A stretch of DNA of 64,000 nt from Rhodanobacter soli (GTDB lineage Bacteria; Pseudomonadota; Gammaproteobacteria; Xanthomonadales; Rhodanobacteraceae): positions 992,001-1,056,000 of the forward strand of contig NZ_JBEPSD010000001.1 in assembly GCF_040548735.1 (NCBI RefSeq). The letters are read 5' to 3'. The notes under the pieces were generated by a model. The model was not told the origin of the DNA. It did no database searches and was given only the letters and a program-made list of their open reading frames with translations. Of the stretch, positions 19,505 to 28,454 are shown one piece after another (the stretch's first letter is position 1; every line of letters begins with the position of its first letter). Both the position numbers and the translations under genes were made by a program.

Positions 19505-20728
19505 TCATACCGATCTCGTCGCCACCACCGGCGGCACCGCCGCCGCGCGCAGCGCGGGGCCCAGCACGGCTAGCTGTCCAAGCACCCACAAGACCAGCGC
19601 GGCGATCGGCAGGTAGTACAGCGGCAACCGCGGCAGTTCGTAGTGCTTCATCAATAACAAATTCAACGCGACAGCAAGCAGCAATCCCAGCGCAATACCG
19701 CCGCTGACGATCAGGAAATTCTCGGTCTGGAAGTAACGCAGGATGTCGTTGCGGGTGGCGCCGACCGCGCGGCGGATGCCAATCTGGTGGGTGCGTTGCT
19801 GCACCCAGAAGCTGGACAACCCGACCACGCCCAACGCAGTCAACGCCAGCAGGCAGCCGATCACCACCAGCAGCAGCCAGATCAGTGCGCGATCGTCGTG
19901 GAAGTAATCCGACACGGTGCGTGCATAGCTGTTGCTGCCGGTGATGATGCGATCGTTGTCCACGCGGTCTAGCACGGCCGGGATGTCGCGCAGGACCGCA
20001 TCGCGTGCGGCAGGCTCCATACGCAACACATACATGCCGCCGGGTATCGAGCGTACCGGCAACAGCAGGTTGTCTTCGCTGTTGGTGCGGCCCGACAGGG
20101 TCGGATTGAGCAGGTGCCTCGTCACACCGACGACGCGGGTGACGTACTTGCCCTTTTCGCCCATGAAGATCGGTTGACCCAATGCACTCTGACTGGGCCA
20201 CAGACGATCGGCCAGCGCGCGCGTGACGATCACCGCCGAAGGCGGCGCCTGATTCGCGGAAGGGCTGTAATCGGCATATTCCTGCGGCAGGAAGTCGCGC
20301 CCCTGGTCCAGCTTGATGCCCAATTCGCCGACGATGCCAGGCGTGCCGAGGTACATCGCGATGTTGTTGAACGTGGCCTTGGGCAGGCCGGGTTGGACCG
20401 AGATACCGCTGCGCCACATGGCGGCATCCAACAGCGGCAACGAATTGACCCTGACCACTCCTGTGACACCCCGCATGTCGCGCAAGGCAGTCAGATCGGC
20501 CTGTTCCAGACTCATCCTGCTGGCTGGGTTGCCGTCCTCGCGAAGACTGTCGCTATTGACCCAGACGAGTTCATTGTTCGCCACCCCAGTGGTCAATTGC
20601 ATATCCGAAAGACGGTCACCGATCAGGAACAGCGCGTTGCTGACGATGGCGCAGGTCAGCGCGATCTCCAGCATCACCAGGACTACGGTGGTCTTGTGAT
20701 GTTTCAGTGCGGAAAGGATGGGATGCAT
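19505..20728 (-). CDS. ABC transporter permease, B-type of pair 6
   Basis: This 407-residue FtsX/MacB-type permease without an ATPase domain is the last of the twelve. TM1 is at about 14-38 ('LVMLEIALTCAIVSNALFLI'). A periplasmic core spans ~40-280, and three C-terminal TM segments lie at ~281-308, 339-361 and 371-391. The cytoplasmic coupling motif 'IGIRRAVGATRNDI' (316-329) precedes 'LRYFQTENFLI'. The tail VPPVVATRSV is shared with the other B proteins. Its 3' third is nearly identical in DNA to that of pair 5 B, while the periplasmic parts differ. It starts 11 bases after the stop of A6; 88 bases separate it from the regulator gene. Confidence 0.9.
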   Translation of the reverse strand: MHPILSALKHHKTTVVLVMLEIALTCAIVSNALFLIGDRLSDMQLTTGVANNELVWVNSDSLREDGNPASRMSLEQADLTALRDMRGVTGVVRVNSLPLLDAAMWRSGISVQPGLPKATFNNIAMYLGTPGIVGELGIKLDQGRDFLPQEYADYSPSANQAPPSAVIVTRALADRLWPSQSALGQPIFMGEKGKYVTRVVGVTRHLLNPTLSGRTNSEDNLLLPVRSIPGGMYVLRMEPAARDAVLRDIPAVLDRVDNDRIITGSNSYARTVSDYFHDDRALIWLLLVVIGCLLALTALGVVGLSSFWVQQRTHQIGIRRAVGATRNDILRYFQTENFLIVSGGIALGLLLAVALNLLLMKHYELPRLPLYYLPIAALVLWVLGQLAVLGPALRAAAVPPVVATRSV

Positions 20729-20739
20729 GATCGTGGCTC

Positions 20740-22044
20740 TCACTGGATCTTCAGCGCGCGCGCCGGTGGCAGCCGGCAGGCGCGCCACGCCGGGAACATG
20801 GCGGCAAGTACGGTGGTGCATAGCGCCAGTACGAAAGTTGCGTACAACATCGGTGCGTCCAGATGCGCCAAGCCCGCGTACTGCGCCGGCTGCTGTCGCA
20901 CCACCCACAAGCCGAACAACGCAAGCAGCACGCCGACCACGCCACCACACAAGCCCACCAGCGTTGCCTCGGCTAGCAACTGCGCAAAGATCGAACGCAT
21001 CGATGCGCCCATCGCACGGCGCACGCCCATCTCACCGCCGCGTCGCAGGAATTTCACCAGCAGCAGCGCCACCGTGTTGACCAGGCACACCAGCATGAAC
21101 CCCAGTGCCAACAGCGTCTGCAGTTGCACGCTCCCCGGCACCACCTTGTTGTAGTCCAGCCAGCCCATGAGATCGTGCAGACGCGTATTGGGTGGCCGCA
21201 CGAAACGTCCCAGCATCTTTTGCTGCTGCGAGTAACTCACCAGAAATTCGCGATAGGCCCGCTGCTGCGCTGGCGTATCCAGCTGGACCCAGAACTGCAA
21301 CCAGGAACACGGGGCCGTCTTGCGGTCCAGGTTGTTGAACGACATATATCCCCAGCATTCCAGGCTGCCGCCGATCCCTTGATGCAGTGCCAATGCGGTG
21401 GATAGAGGCATGAACACCTGCTCGCCGTCCTGGTAACCGCCCGAGGTAAGGTCGTAGAAATGCGGTACCGGACTCCACGGTTCGATCACCCCGACAATAC
21501 GGAAGTCGTTTTGACCCAGACGCAGTATTTTTCCGACAGCCTGCCCTCCGCCGTACAACTTGTCGGCCAGTGTCTTCGCGACCACGATCACCCGCGCCTG
21601 CTTGTCATCGTCAGATGACGACCAGCCACCGCCACGTGCAAACGGCACGTCGAACATGGCGAAGAAATCCGCCGTGGTAAAACGCGCATCGACGTAGAAG
21701 GCGCGGTTGCCGCCCTGCGCCGGGCGCACCGTCACCTGACCACCCGACATGGCGGCTTGATGGGTGCCTTTGCGCGCCTTCAGCAAATTCGTCGCGTCGA
21801 TCCAGGCCATCTGCGTGGGCGGCTCTTCGCCTACGCGATAGTCATCCATACCTCGCGGATCGAGCTGCGGATAGAACAACTGCGTGCTGCGTTCCGGCAA
21901 CGGGTTGCCGGACATCACATGCAGCACCGTAAGCATCGTCATGCTCGCGCCGATGCCCAGGCCGATCGCCAGCACCATCAGCGCGGTGAGCACCGGGTTG
22001 CGCCTGAGGCTGCGCTGCGCCAGATCGAAGTAATAGCCGAACAT
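20740..22044 (-). CDS. ABC transporter permease, A-type of pair 6
   Basis: This 434-residue permease opens with the A-type start 'MFGYYFDLAQRSLRRNP' and TM1 (~20-45). The periplasmic MacB-like core includes 'FTTADFFAMFDVPF' and two cysteines (C230, C246, the second followed by S-W). The coupling motif appears as 'MGVRRAMGAS' (339-348), with C-terminal TMs at ~305-330, 352-380 and 398-418. The ATG at 22044 was chosen by alignment with the other A proteins; an ATG at 22062 would add six residues. The 60-base gap before it holds a 14-base remnant of the GTAGGAGCGCACC repeat. Confidence 0.9.
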   Translation of the reverse strand: MFGYYFDLAQRSLRRNPVLTALMVLAIGLGIGASMTMLTVLHVMSGNPLPERSTQLFYPQLDPRGMDDYRVGEEPPTQMAWIDATNLLKARKGTHQAAMSGGQVTVRPAQGGNRAFYVDARFTTADFFAMFDVPFARGGGWSSSDDDKQARVIVVAKTLADKLYGGGQAVGKILRLGQNDFRIVGVIEPWSPVPHFYDLTSGGYQDGEQVFMPLSTALALHQGIGGSLECWGYMSFNNLDRKTAPCSWLQFWVQLDTPAQQRAYREFLVSYSQQQKMLGRFVRPPNTRLHDLMGWLDYNKVVPGSVQLQTLLALGFMLVCLVNTVALLLVKFLRRGGEMGVRRAMGASMRSIFAQLLAEATLVGLCGGVVGVLLALFGLWVVRQQPAQYAGLAHLDAPMLYATFVLALCTTVLAAMFPAWRACRLPPARALKIQ

Positions 22045-22085
22045 TCCGTGTACCCCCATCAACCATTGAAATCACGTACCACGCT

Positions 22086-22099
22086 GTAGGAGCGCACCC
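22086..22099. repeat. Remnant of GTAGGAGCGCACC repeat
   Basis: GTAGGAGCGCACCC matches one arm of the complete inverted element at 29791-29857. The second arm is missing. It lies between permease pairs 5 and 6, the same type of position as the full copy between pairs 2 and 3. Confidence 0.5.
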
Positions 22100-22104
22100 G
22101 CCTG

Positions 22105-23322
22105 TCACACCGATCTCGTCGCCACCACCGGCGGCACCGCCGCCGCGCGCAGGGCCGGGCCCAGCACGGCTAGCTGGCCGAGCCCCCACAGCACCAGCGC
22201 GCCGATCGGCAGGTAATAGAACGGCAGGCGCGGCAGCTCGTAGTGCGTCATCAGTGCCAGGTTCAACGCGAATGCCAGCAGCATGCCGAGCAGGATGCCG
22301 CCGGTGACGATCAGAAAATTCTCGGTCTGGAAGTAACGCAGGATGTCGCCGCGGGTGGCGCCCAGCGCACGCCGCACGCCGATCTGCCGGCGTCTCTGCT
22401 GCACCCAGAAACTGGCCAGACCGACGATGCCCAGCGCGGTGACGCCGAGCATGGTGACGATCACGCCGATCAGCAGGTCGATCATGATACGGTCGGACTT
22501 GAAATAGTCCGTGCGCAGATCGGTGATGGTCTGGCTGTTTTCCTGATCGAGCACCACGTCCGGCGCGATCTTCGCCACGGCATCGCGCGCGGTACGCAGC
22601 ACGCGCGGCAGATCGGCCGGACTGGCCCGCAGCAGATACGTGCCGGCCAGTGAACCTCCGGGCAGCGTCGGTGTGAACACCGTCCACTCGGCCGCCTGCG
22701 CGCCCCATTCGCGCGGATGCGCACGCGCAAAATGGTCGACCACGCCCATCACGCGGAAGTGCAGCTTGTCGCACCAGAATTCCTTGCCGATCGGGCTTTC
22801 TCCCGGCCAGGCGTGTTCTGCCAGCGCGCGGCTCACCAGCACCTGCGCGTCCATGGGAGCGAAATTGGTGGCGGGACGATAATCGTCCGCCTGCGGCATG
22901 CGGCCCTCGACCAGTTTCAGACCCAAGACCTGGAACGTACCCGGCTCGGCCAGTACGAAATCCACGACACCAATCGTGTTCTTGAAACTGTCGGCATCGC
23001 GCGAAATGCCTGCAGCGCCTGTTTGCGGTCCGAACGGTACCTGGTTGATCAGGGTTACCGCCTGCATGCCTGGTATCGCACGCAGGCCAACGAGCATGCG
23101 GGCGTTGACATCCGCAGCCTGGGTCGGCTCGAAGCCATTTACGGTCAATACGGCCAGCGAGTTTTCGTCGACGCCACTCTGCGTCTGGATCAGCTTCCAG
23201 CGCTGGACCACCAGGAAGCAGGCGTTGCACAACACCGCGCAAGCCAGTGCAATCTCCATCGCGATCAGCAACGTGGCAAGCCGGTGGCGGCGCAGGGCGG
23301 CGAGTATGGGTCGAATCTGCAT
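22105..23322 (-). CDS. ABC transporter permease, B-type of pair 5
   Basis: The protein has 405 residues. It starts 'MQIRPILAALRRHR' with TM1 'LLIAMEIALACAVLCNACFLV'. A periplasmic core follows with a single cysteine ('EFWCDKLHF'), then the coupling motif 'IGVRRALGATRGDI' with 'LRYFQTENFLI', and the VPPVVATRSV tail. The last few hundred bases are almost the same as in pair 6 B, which points to recent duplication or gene conversion. The start at 23322 lies 11 bases after the A5 stop, the same spacing as pairs 1 and 6. Confidence 0.9.
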   Translation of the reverse strand: MQIRPILAALRRHRLATLLIAMEIALACAVLCNACFLVVQRWKLIQTQSGVDENSLAVLTVNGFEPTQAADVNARMLVGLRAIPGMQAVTLINQVPFGPQTGAAGISRDADSFKNTIGVVDFVLAEPGTFQVLGLKLVEGRMPQADDYRPATNFAPMDAQVLVSRALAEHAWPGESPIGKEFWCDKLHFRVMGVVDHFARAHPREWGAQAAEWTVFTPTLPGGSLAGTYLLRASPADLPRVLRTARDAVAKIAPDVVLDQENSQTITDLRTDYFKSDRIMIDLLIGVIVTMLGVTALGIVGLASFWVQQRRRQIGVRRALGATRGDILRYFQTENFLIVTGGILLGMLLAFALNLALMTHYELPRLPFYYLPIGALVLWGLGQLAVLGPALRAAAVPPVVATRSV

Positions 23323-23333
23323 GTGCGTTCTCC

Positions 23334-24635
23334 TCACAGCGCCTTGAGTTGCCAGGCGGGAACCACGCGACTGGCCCGCAACGCGGGGATCAGCCCGGCC
23401 AGCAGGCTGGTCGCGACCGCCGTCACGAAGGTGGTTAGAAACATGGCGGTATCCACATGCGCGAGATGCGCGTAGTCCACCGGCTGCTGACGCACCAGCC
23501 ACAAGCCGGTCAGGGTCAGCAGCCAGCCGAAAAAGCCACCCAGCAGACCGATCACGCCAGCTTCGACCAGACACTGCGAGAAAATCGCGCGGCGGCTTGC
23601 ACCAAGCGCGCGGCGCACGCCGATCTCGCCGCTGCGGCGCAGGAATTTCGCCAGCAGCAGACCCACCGCGTTGAACAGGCAAATGGCGAGAAATGCGGAT
23701 GCCAGCCACGCCTGCAGGCGCACGTCGTCCGGCACCATGCCGCGGGCAGTCAGCATCGTCATCACATCGCGCACCCGGACGTGCTCCTTGCCTATCGCAA
23801 AACGCCCCATCGCCTTCTGCTGCTCCGCGTAATCAGCCACGAAGCGCGCGTAGGAGCTGGCCTTCGCTGGGCTGTCCAGTTCCGCCCACAGCCACACCCA
23901 CACGCAATCCGAGTTCTGCAGGTGGTGCGTGTCGTCCGGCACATGCCAGCAGGTATAGGCCTGGAAGTTGCCCTCGTTGATTTCCATACTGCTAGTGAAA
24001 GGTACGAATACGTCTTCCGTCTTGCTGAAGTTCTGGCTCCACGGGTCGTAGAACAGCGGTGTGGGCCGCCACGGTTTGAGCACGCCGACAATGCGGACGT
24101 CGGTGTCGCGCACCCGCAGGCTGCGGCCGACGCTGTTGGCGCCGCCGAACAGCTTGGCATTCAGATCGGCCGAGATCACGGCCACGCGAGCGCGATTCGC
24201 ATCGTCCTGAGCACTCCAGCCGGCGCCGTACTGGAACGGCACCTCGAACATCGGGAAGAAATCCGTGGTGGTAGAAAGCATGCTCAGGATCAGCGGCGGG
24301 CGCCCCGTTCCCGGCGCCCGCACTTTCACGGGACTGCTGGTGACGAGAGCCTGACGGTCGGCGCGGTGTGCGTTCCACAGGTCCGTCGCCGAGCGATAGT
24401 CCATGGCGGGATAGGGTTCCGTGTGGTCCGCCCTGGCGGGGTTCTCCGGATCGACTTGCGGGAAAAACAGCACGCCGCTCTTGCCGGGTATCGGGTCGCC
24501 GGACAACAGGTGCACCACCGTCAGCGTGGTCATGCTGGCGCCGATGCCTACGGCAATGGCCAGCACCATCAGCGCGGTGAGCACCTTGTTGCGCTTGAGG
24601 CTGCGCAAGGCTAGGTCGAGGTAGTAGGCAAACAT
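23334..24635 (-). CDS. ABC transporter permease, A-type of pair 5
   Basis: The 433-residue protein starts 'MFAYYLDLALRSLKRNK'. TM1 is 'LTALMVLAIAVGIGASMTTL', and the periplasmic core has 'TTTDFFPMFEVPFQYGAGW' and the cysteine pair C229/C244 (second followed by V-W). The coupling motif 'IGVRRALGASRRAIF' lies at ~338-352, and three C-terminal TMs follow. The segment around residues 208-250 is the most different from the other A proteins (for example 'WHVPDDTHHLQNSD' between the two cysteines). It follows B4 by 26 bases. Confidence 0.9.
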   Translation of the reverse strand: MFAYYLDLALRSLKRNKVLTALMVLAIAVGIGASMTTLTVVHLLSGDPIPGKSGVLFFPQVDPENPARADHTEPYPAMDYRSATDLWNAHRADRQALVTSSPVKVRAPGTGRPPLILSMLSTTTDFFPMFEVPFQYGAGWSAQDDANRARVAVISADLNAKLFGGANSVGRSLRVRDTDVRIVGVLKPWRPTPLFYDPWSQNFSKTEDVFVPFTSSMEINEGNFQAYTCWHVPDDTHHLQNSDCVWVWLWAELDSPAKASSYARFVADYAEQQKAMGRFAIGKEHVRVRDVMTMLTARGMVPDDVRLQAWLASAFLAICLFNAVGLLLAKFLRRSGEIGVRRALGASRRAIFSQCLVEAGVIGLLGGFFGWLLTLTGLWLVRQQPVDYAHLAHVDTAMFLTTFVTAVATSLLAGLIPALRASRVVPAWQLKAL

Positions 24636-24661
24636 CTTTCAGGCTCCAATAACGATTTGCA

Positions 24662-25891
24662 TCACACCGACCGCGTCGCCACCACCGGTGGCACGGAAGC
24701 CGCTTTCTGCGCCGGCCCGAATACCGACGCCTGGCCCAGCAGCCACAGCGACAGCGCACCGCCCGGCAAGTAGTACCAGGGCATGCGCGACATTTCGTAG
24801 TGCTGCATCAGATAGATATTGATGCCGAAGGCCAATCCCATGCCGATGGCCACGCCGACGCTGGTGAGCAACAGGTTCTCGGTCTGGAAGTACTGCATGA
24901 TGTGGCCGCGCGTGGCGCCCACCGCGCGGCGGATGCCGATCTGCCGGCGCCGCTGGCCGACCCAGAAGCTGGTCAGGCCGACGATGCCGAAGGCCGTCAC
25001 CGCCAGCATCACCACGCACACCAGCACCAGCATCCAGGCCATGCTGCTCATGTCGGCGAAATATTTCTCGCGGATGTCGCTGTACGTCTGGGCCTTGGTG
25101 ACCGCGCCGGGATTGAGGTCCGCCAGCTTCTGCTCGGCCTCGCGCATGATGCGCTCGCGGTCCTGCGGCGCACTGCGGATCACGTAGTAGGCCAGCACGC
25201 CCTTGGAGCCGCCGGCACTGAGCGGGTAATACGTGCTGTCGTAGATGTATGGCCCGGCCTGGTTGCCAAATGCCGGGCGCAGCACGTCGGCCACCACACC
25301 GACCACGGTGTAGTAATGCGGCATCGAATACAGCGTCTTGCCCAACGCCGACTGTCCCGGCCACAGCTTTTTGGCCAGGCTCTGGGTGATGACGACCACA
25401 TGGGTTTCCGGCAGGGGTGCCGTGTCGAACTTGCTGCCGGCGTATTCGTCGCCGTTGAAGAAACGCCCCTGCAGCAGGCGCAGACCCAGCGCCTGGTCGG
25501 CGCCTTCGCCGACGAAGTACAGCGAAACGTTGTGGCTCTTCTGGTCGCTGATGGTGGCGTCGGGATCGAGGCCGAAACTCCAGCCCCAGTTGTTGTGGCT
25601 GAGCGGCAGCGTGCTGGTCACCGCCACCGCATTCACGCCGGCGATGCCGCGCAACGCAGCGAGATTGCGCGGAATGTCGCTGCCGACCAGCTTGTCGTCG
25701 GTGCCGCGCAGGACCACCGTGGCGATACCCTGTTCGTCGATCGCGTTGCCCAGGTGGATGTCGGACACGCGCTGGCTGATCATGAATACGGCGTTGCACA
25801 GCACCGCGCAGGCCAGCGCGATTTCCAGCACGATCAGGCAGGCGGGAATGCGGTGCTTGCGCAGGCTGGCGAAGATCGGACGGATTTCCAT
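24662..25891 (-). CDS. ABC transporter permease, B-type of pair 4
   Basis: This 409-residue protein starts 'MEIRPIFASLRKHR' with TM1 'LIVLEIALACAVLCNAVFMI'. The periplasmic core is distinct from its paralogs ('HNNWGWSFGLDPDATISDQK' has no counterpart). The coupling motif 'IGIRRAVGATRGHI' is followed by 'MQYFQTENLLL', and the tail is VPPVVATRSV. The ATG at 25891 has GAGGTG just upstream; a GTG two codons earlier is possible. The A4 stop is 7 bases away, so translation is probably coupled. Confidence 0.9.
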   Translation of the reverse strand: MEIRPIFASLRKHRIPACLIVLEIALACAVLCNAVFMISQRVSDIHLGNAIDEQGIATVVLRGTDDKLVGSDIPRNLAALRGIAGVNAVAVTSTLPLSHNNWGWSFGLDPDATISDQKSHNVSLYFVGEGADQALGLRLLQGRFFNGDEYAGSKFDTAPLPETHVVVITQSLAKKLWPGQSALGKTLYSMPHYYTVVGVVADVLRPAFGNQAGPYIYDSTYYPLSAGGSKGVLAYYVIRSAPQDRERIMREAEQKLADLNPGAVTKAQTYSDIREKYFADMSSMAWMLVLVCVVMLAVTAFGIVGLTSFWVGQRRRQIGIRRAVGATRGHIMQYFQTENLLLTSVGVAIGMGLAFGINIYLMQHYEMSRMPWYYLPGGALSLWLLGQASVFGPAQKAASVPPVVATRSV

Positions 25892-25898
25892 GGCCACC

Positions 25899-27203
25899 TC
25901 AGGCAGCTTTCAGTTGCGGGGCCGGCGCCAGCACGCAGGCGCGCCAGGCCGGCAGGATGCCGGCGATCAGGCTGGCGACCAGGGCGACGACGAAGGTGAA
26001 AAAGAACATGCCCAGGTCGAGATGCGCGAGGCTGGCGTATTCCGCCGGCTGGTGACGGATGCCCAGCAGGCCGAGCTCGGCGAACAGCAACCCCAGCACG
26101 CCACCGGCCATGCCGACGATGGCCGCCTCGACCATGAACTGCGTGAAGATCTCGCGCCGGGTGGCACCGAGCGCACGACGCACGCCGATCTCCTGCGAGC
26201 GCCGCAGGCATTTGGCCAGCAGCAGGCCGACCGTATTGACCACGCAGATCAGCAGGAAACCGAATGCCAGCCCGGCCTGCAGGCGCACGTCGTCGGGCAC
26301 CACCTGCTGGTCGCGCAGCCATCCCATCAGATCGAGCAATGCCGTCTCGGGGCGCTGGAAGCGGCCCTGCGCAATCTGCTGCTGCGCATAGCTGGACAGG
26401 AAGGATTTGTAGTTGGCCACGGCGGCGTCATCGGCCAGTTCCACCCACACGCCGAGCCACATGCAGGGCGCCGTTTCCAGATGCTTGATGTCGGTGACGG
26501 CGGCGTAGCATTCGGTGTCCTGCGGGCCCATGTCGGTCGCGCGCGCCGTCCTCAGCGGCAGGAACGCCGCATCGCCATCGCCGTAACTGCGCCCCCCCAG
26601 GTCCTGCGCGTAGAAGCGCGGCTGCGGCGCCCATGGTTTCAGCACGCCCACGATGCGGAAGTCACGATCGTTCAGGCGGATGGTCCTGCCCACGCTGTTG
26701 GCACCGCCGAACAGCTTGTCGTTGAGAAAGCTCGCGATCACCACCAGTTGCGCACCGCTGTCGTCGTCCGCGGCGGTCCAGCCACCGCCGTACTGGAACG
26801 GCGCATCGAACATCGCAAAGAAATCCGCCGTGGTCATCACCGCGTCGCTGAAGAACGGATGCTTTCCGCCCTGCTCTGGCAGGATCTTCGCCTGGCTCAG
26901 CGCCATCGCCGCCTGGCGCGTGGCGCGATGCTCGTGCAGCAGGTTCATCGCGTCGACGTAGGTCATCGTCGGCGCCGGCTTGGTCTGTCCGGCGATGTAG
27001 CCATCCTTCGCATTCGGATCGAGTTGCGGGTAGAACAGATGCGCGCTCTTCTGCGGCAGCGGGTCGCCGGATAGCAGCCGCAGCACGGTCAGCGTAGTGA
27101 TCGTGGCACCGATGCCCAGCGCCAGCGCCAGTACCATCAGCGTAGTGAGCACCTTGTTGCGTCTGAGACTGCGCAAGGCCAGGTCGAGGTAATAGGCAAG
27201 CAT
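25899..27203 (-). CDS. ABC transporter permease, A-type of pair 4
   Basis: The 434-residue protein starts 'MLAYYLDLALRSLRRNK'. It has 'MTTADFFAMFDAPFQYGGGW' in the periplasmic core and the cysteine pair C232/C247 (second followed by M-W). The coupling motif is 'QEIGVRRALGATRREIF' (~337-353), and the three C-terminal TMs include 'MFFFTFVVALVASLIAGILPAW'. It follows B3 by 26 bases. Length and architecture match the other A permeases; the ATPase must come from elsewhere, presumably the locus ATPase. Confidence 0.9.
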   Translation of the reverse strand: MLAYYLDLALRSLRRNKVLTTLMVLALALGIGATITTLTVLRLLSGDPLPQKSAHLFYPQLDPNAKDGYIAGQTKPAPTMTYVDAMNLLHEHRATRQAAMALSQAKILPEQGGKHPFFSDAVMTTADFFAMFDAPFQYGGGWTAADDDSGAQLVVIASFLNDKLFGGANSVGRTIRLNDRDFRIVGVLKPWAPQPRFYAQDLGGRSYGDGDAAFLPLRTARATDMGPQDTECYAAVTDIKHLETAPCMWLGVWVELADDAAVANYKSFLSSYAQQQIAQGRFQRPETALLDLMGWLRDQQVVPDDVRLQAGLAFGFLLICVVNTVGLLLAKCLRRSQEIGVRRALGATRREIFTQFMVEAAIVGMAGGVLGLLFAELGLLGIRHQPAEYASLAHLDLGMFFFTFVVALVASLIAGILPAWRACVLAPAPQLKAA

Positions 27204-27229
27204 CCGTCAGACTCCAATCATGGGTTGCA

Positions 27230-28453
27230 TCACACCGACCTCGTCGCCACCACCGGCGGCACGGCAGCCGCCCGCATGGCCGGACCAAGCACCGCCAGCT
27301 GCCCAATCAGCCACAGCACGACCGCACCGACCGGGAAATAGATGGCCGGCAAGCGCGGCAATTCGTAGCGGGTCATCAGGAACAGGTTGATGCCGTAGGT
27401 GAGCACCATGCCCAGCGCGATGCCGATGGTGGCGAGCAGGAAGTTCTCGGTCTGGAAGTAGTTGAGGATGTTGCGGCGGGTCGCGCCCAGCGCGCGGCGC
27501 ACGCCGATGGTGCGGCGCCGCTGCGCCACCCAGAAGCTGGCCAGGCCGACGATGCCCAGCGCGGTCACGACCAGCAACGCGATGATGACGCCGACCAGGA
27601 TGCCGGCCATGGCGCGGTCGTTCTGGAAGAAGTTGCTGCGGATGTCGTCGAGTGTCTTCTTTTTGAGGATGATGCGGTGCGGGTCAGCCTTGCGCAGCGC
27701 CTTGGCCGCGTCCTCCAGCACGCGTTCGCGCTGTCCGGATGCCGTGCGCAGCACATAGCGCGACGCGCTGGCGGTGCTCATGCGCAGCGGGAAGATCATC
27801 GTCCACTGCGCCGTGCCGTCGCCGTTGAACAGCGACGGCCGGATCAGCGCCTGCACCACGCCGATCACGCGCACCGAGGTCTCACCGAGATAGATGTTCT
27901 TGCCCAGGGCCTGCTCGCCGGGCCACAGCCGCTCCGCCATCGCCTGCGTGATGATCACCGAGCCCACCTTGTTCTGCAGGTCGGGATCGCTTCGCATGGC
28001 GTCGAAGTCCAGGTACTCGTCGGCGTTGAAATCGCGCCCCGCCACCAGCGTGGCGCCATAGGTTCTGATCAGGCCTTCGCCCATGTACATGGTGGCGTTG
28101 AGCGTGGGCAGCTTCTGCGCCGGGTCGAGCTTGATGCTGGTGTTCGACGAGCTGTTGGTGAACGGCACCTGGTTGACCAGCGCCGCGGCGGTCACGCCGG
28201 GAATCTGCCGCAGCACCGCCAGGTCTTCCTGCGCGCGTGCCTTGGCGTCGGTCGGCTTGCCGATGTTGGCGACCTGGACCTGCACCAGTTCGTGCTCGAC
28301 CACGCCGCTGACCATCTCGTTGCGTTCCAGTCGCTGGCTGATCAGGAACACGGCATTGCAGACGATGGCGCAGGTCAGCGCGATCTCCAGGATCAGCAGC
28401 AGTGCGGTGATCTTGTGCCGGCGCAAGGTCGAGAAAATGGGCAGGATGTCCAT
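27230..28453 (-). CDS. ABC transporter permease, B-type of pair 3
   Basis: The 407-residue protein starts 'MDILPIFSTLRRHK' with TM1 'LLLILEIALTCAIVCNAVFLI'. The periplasmic core includes 'VNQVPFTNSSSNTSIKLDP', and the coupling motif 'IGVRRALGATRRNI' precedes 'LNYFQTENFLL'. The tail is VPPVVATRSV. It begins one base after the A3 stop, the tightest junction in the array. No cysteines are seen in its periplasmic part, in contrast to its A partner. Confidence 0.9.
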   Translation of the reverse strand: MDILPIFSTLRRHKITALLLILEIALTCAIVCNAVFLISQRLERNEMVSGVVEHELVQVQVANIGKPTDAKARAQEDLAVLRQIPGVTAAALVNQVPFTNSSSNTSIKLDPAQKLPTLNATMYMGEGLIRTYGATLVAGRDFNADEYLDFDAMRSDPDLQNKVGSVIITQAMAERLWPGEQALGKNIYLGETSVRVIGVVQALIRPSLFNGDGTAQWTMIFPLRMSTASASRYVLRTASGQRERVLEDAAKALRKADPHRIILKKKTLDDIRSNFFQNDRAMAGILVGVIIALLVVTALGIVGLASFWVAQRRRTIGVRRALGATRRNILNYFQTENFLLATIGIALGMVLTYGINLFLMTRYELPRLPAIYFPVGAVVLWLIGQLAVLGPAMRAAAVPPVVATRSV

Positions 28454-28454
28454 G

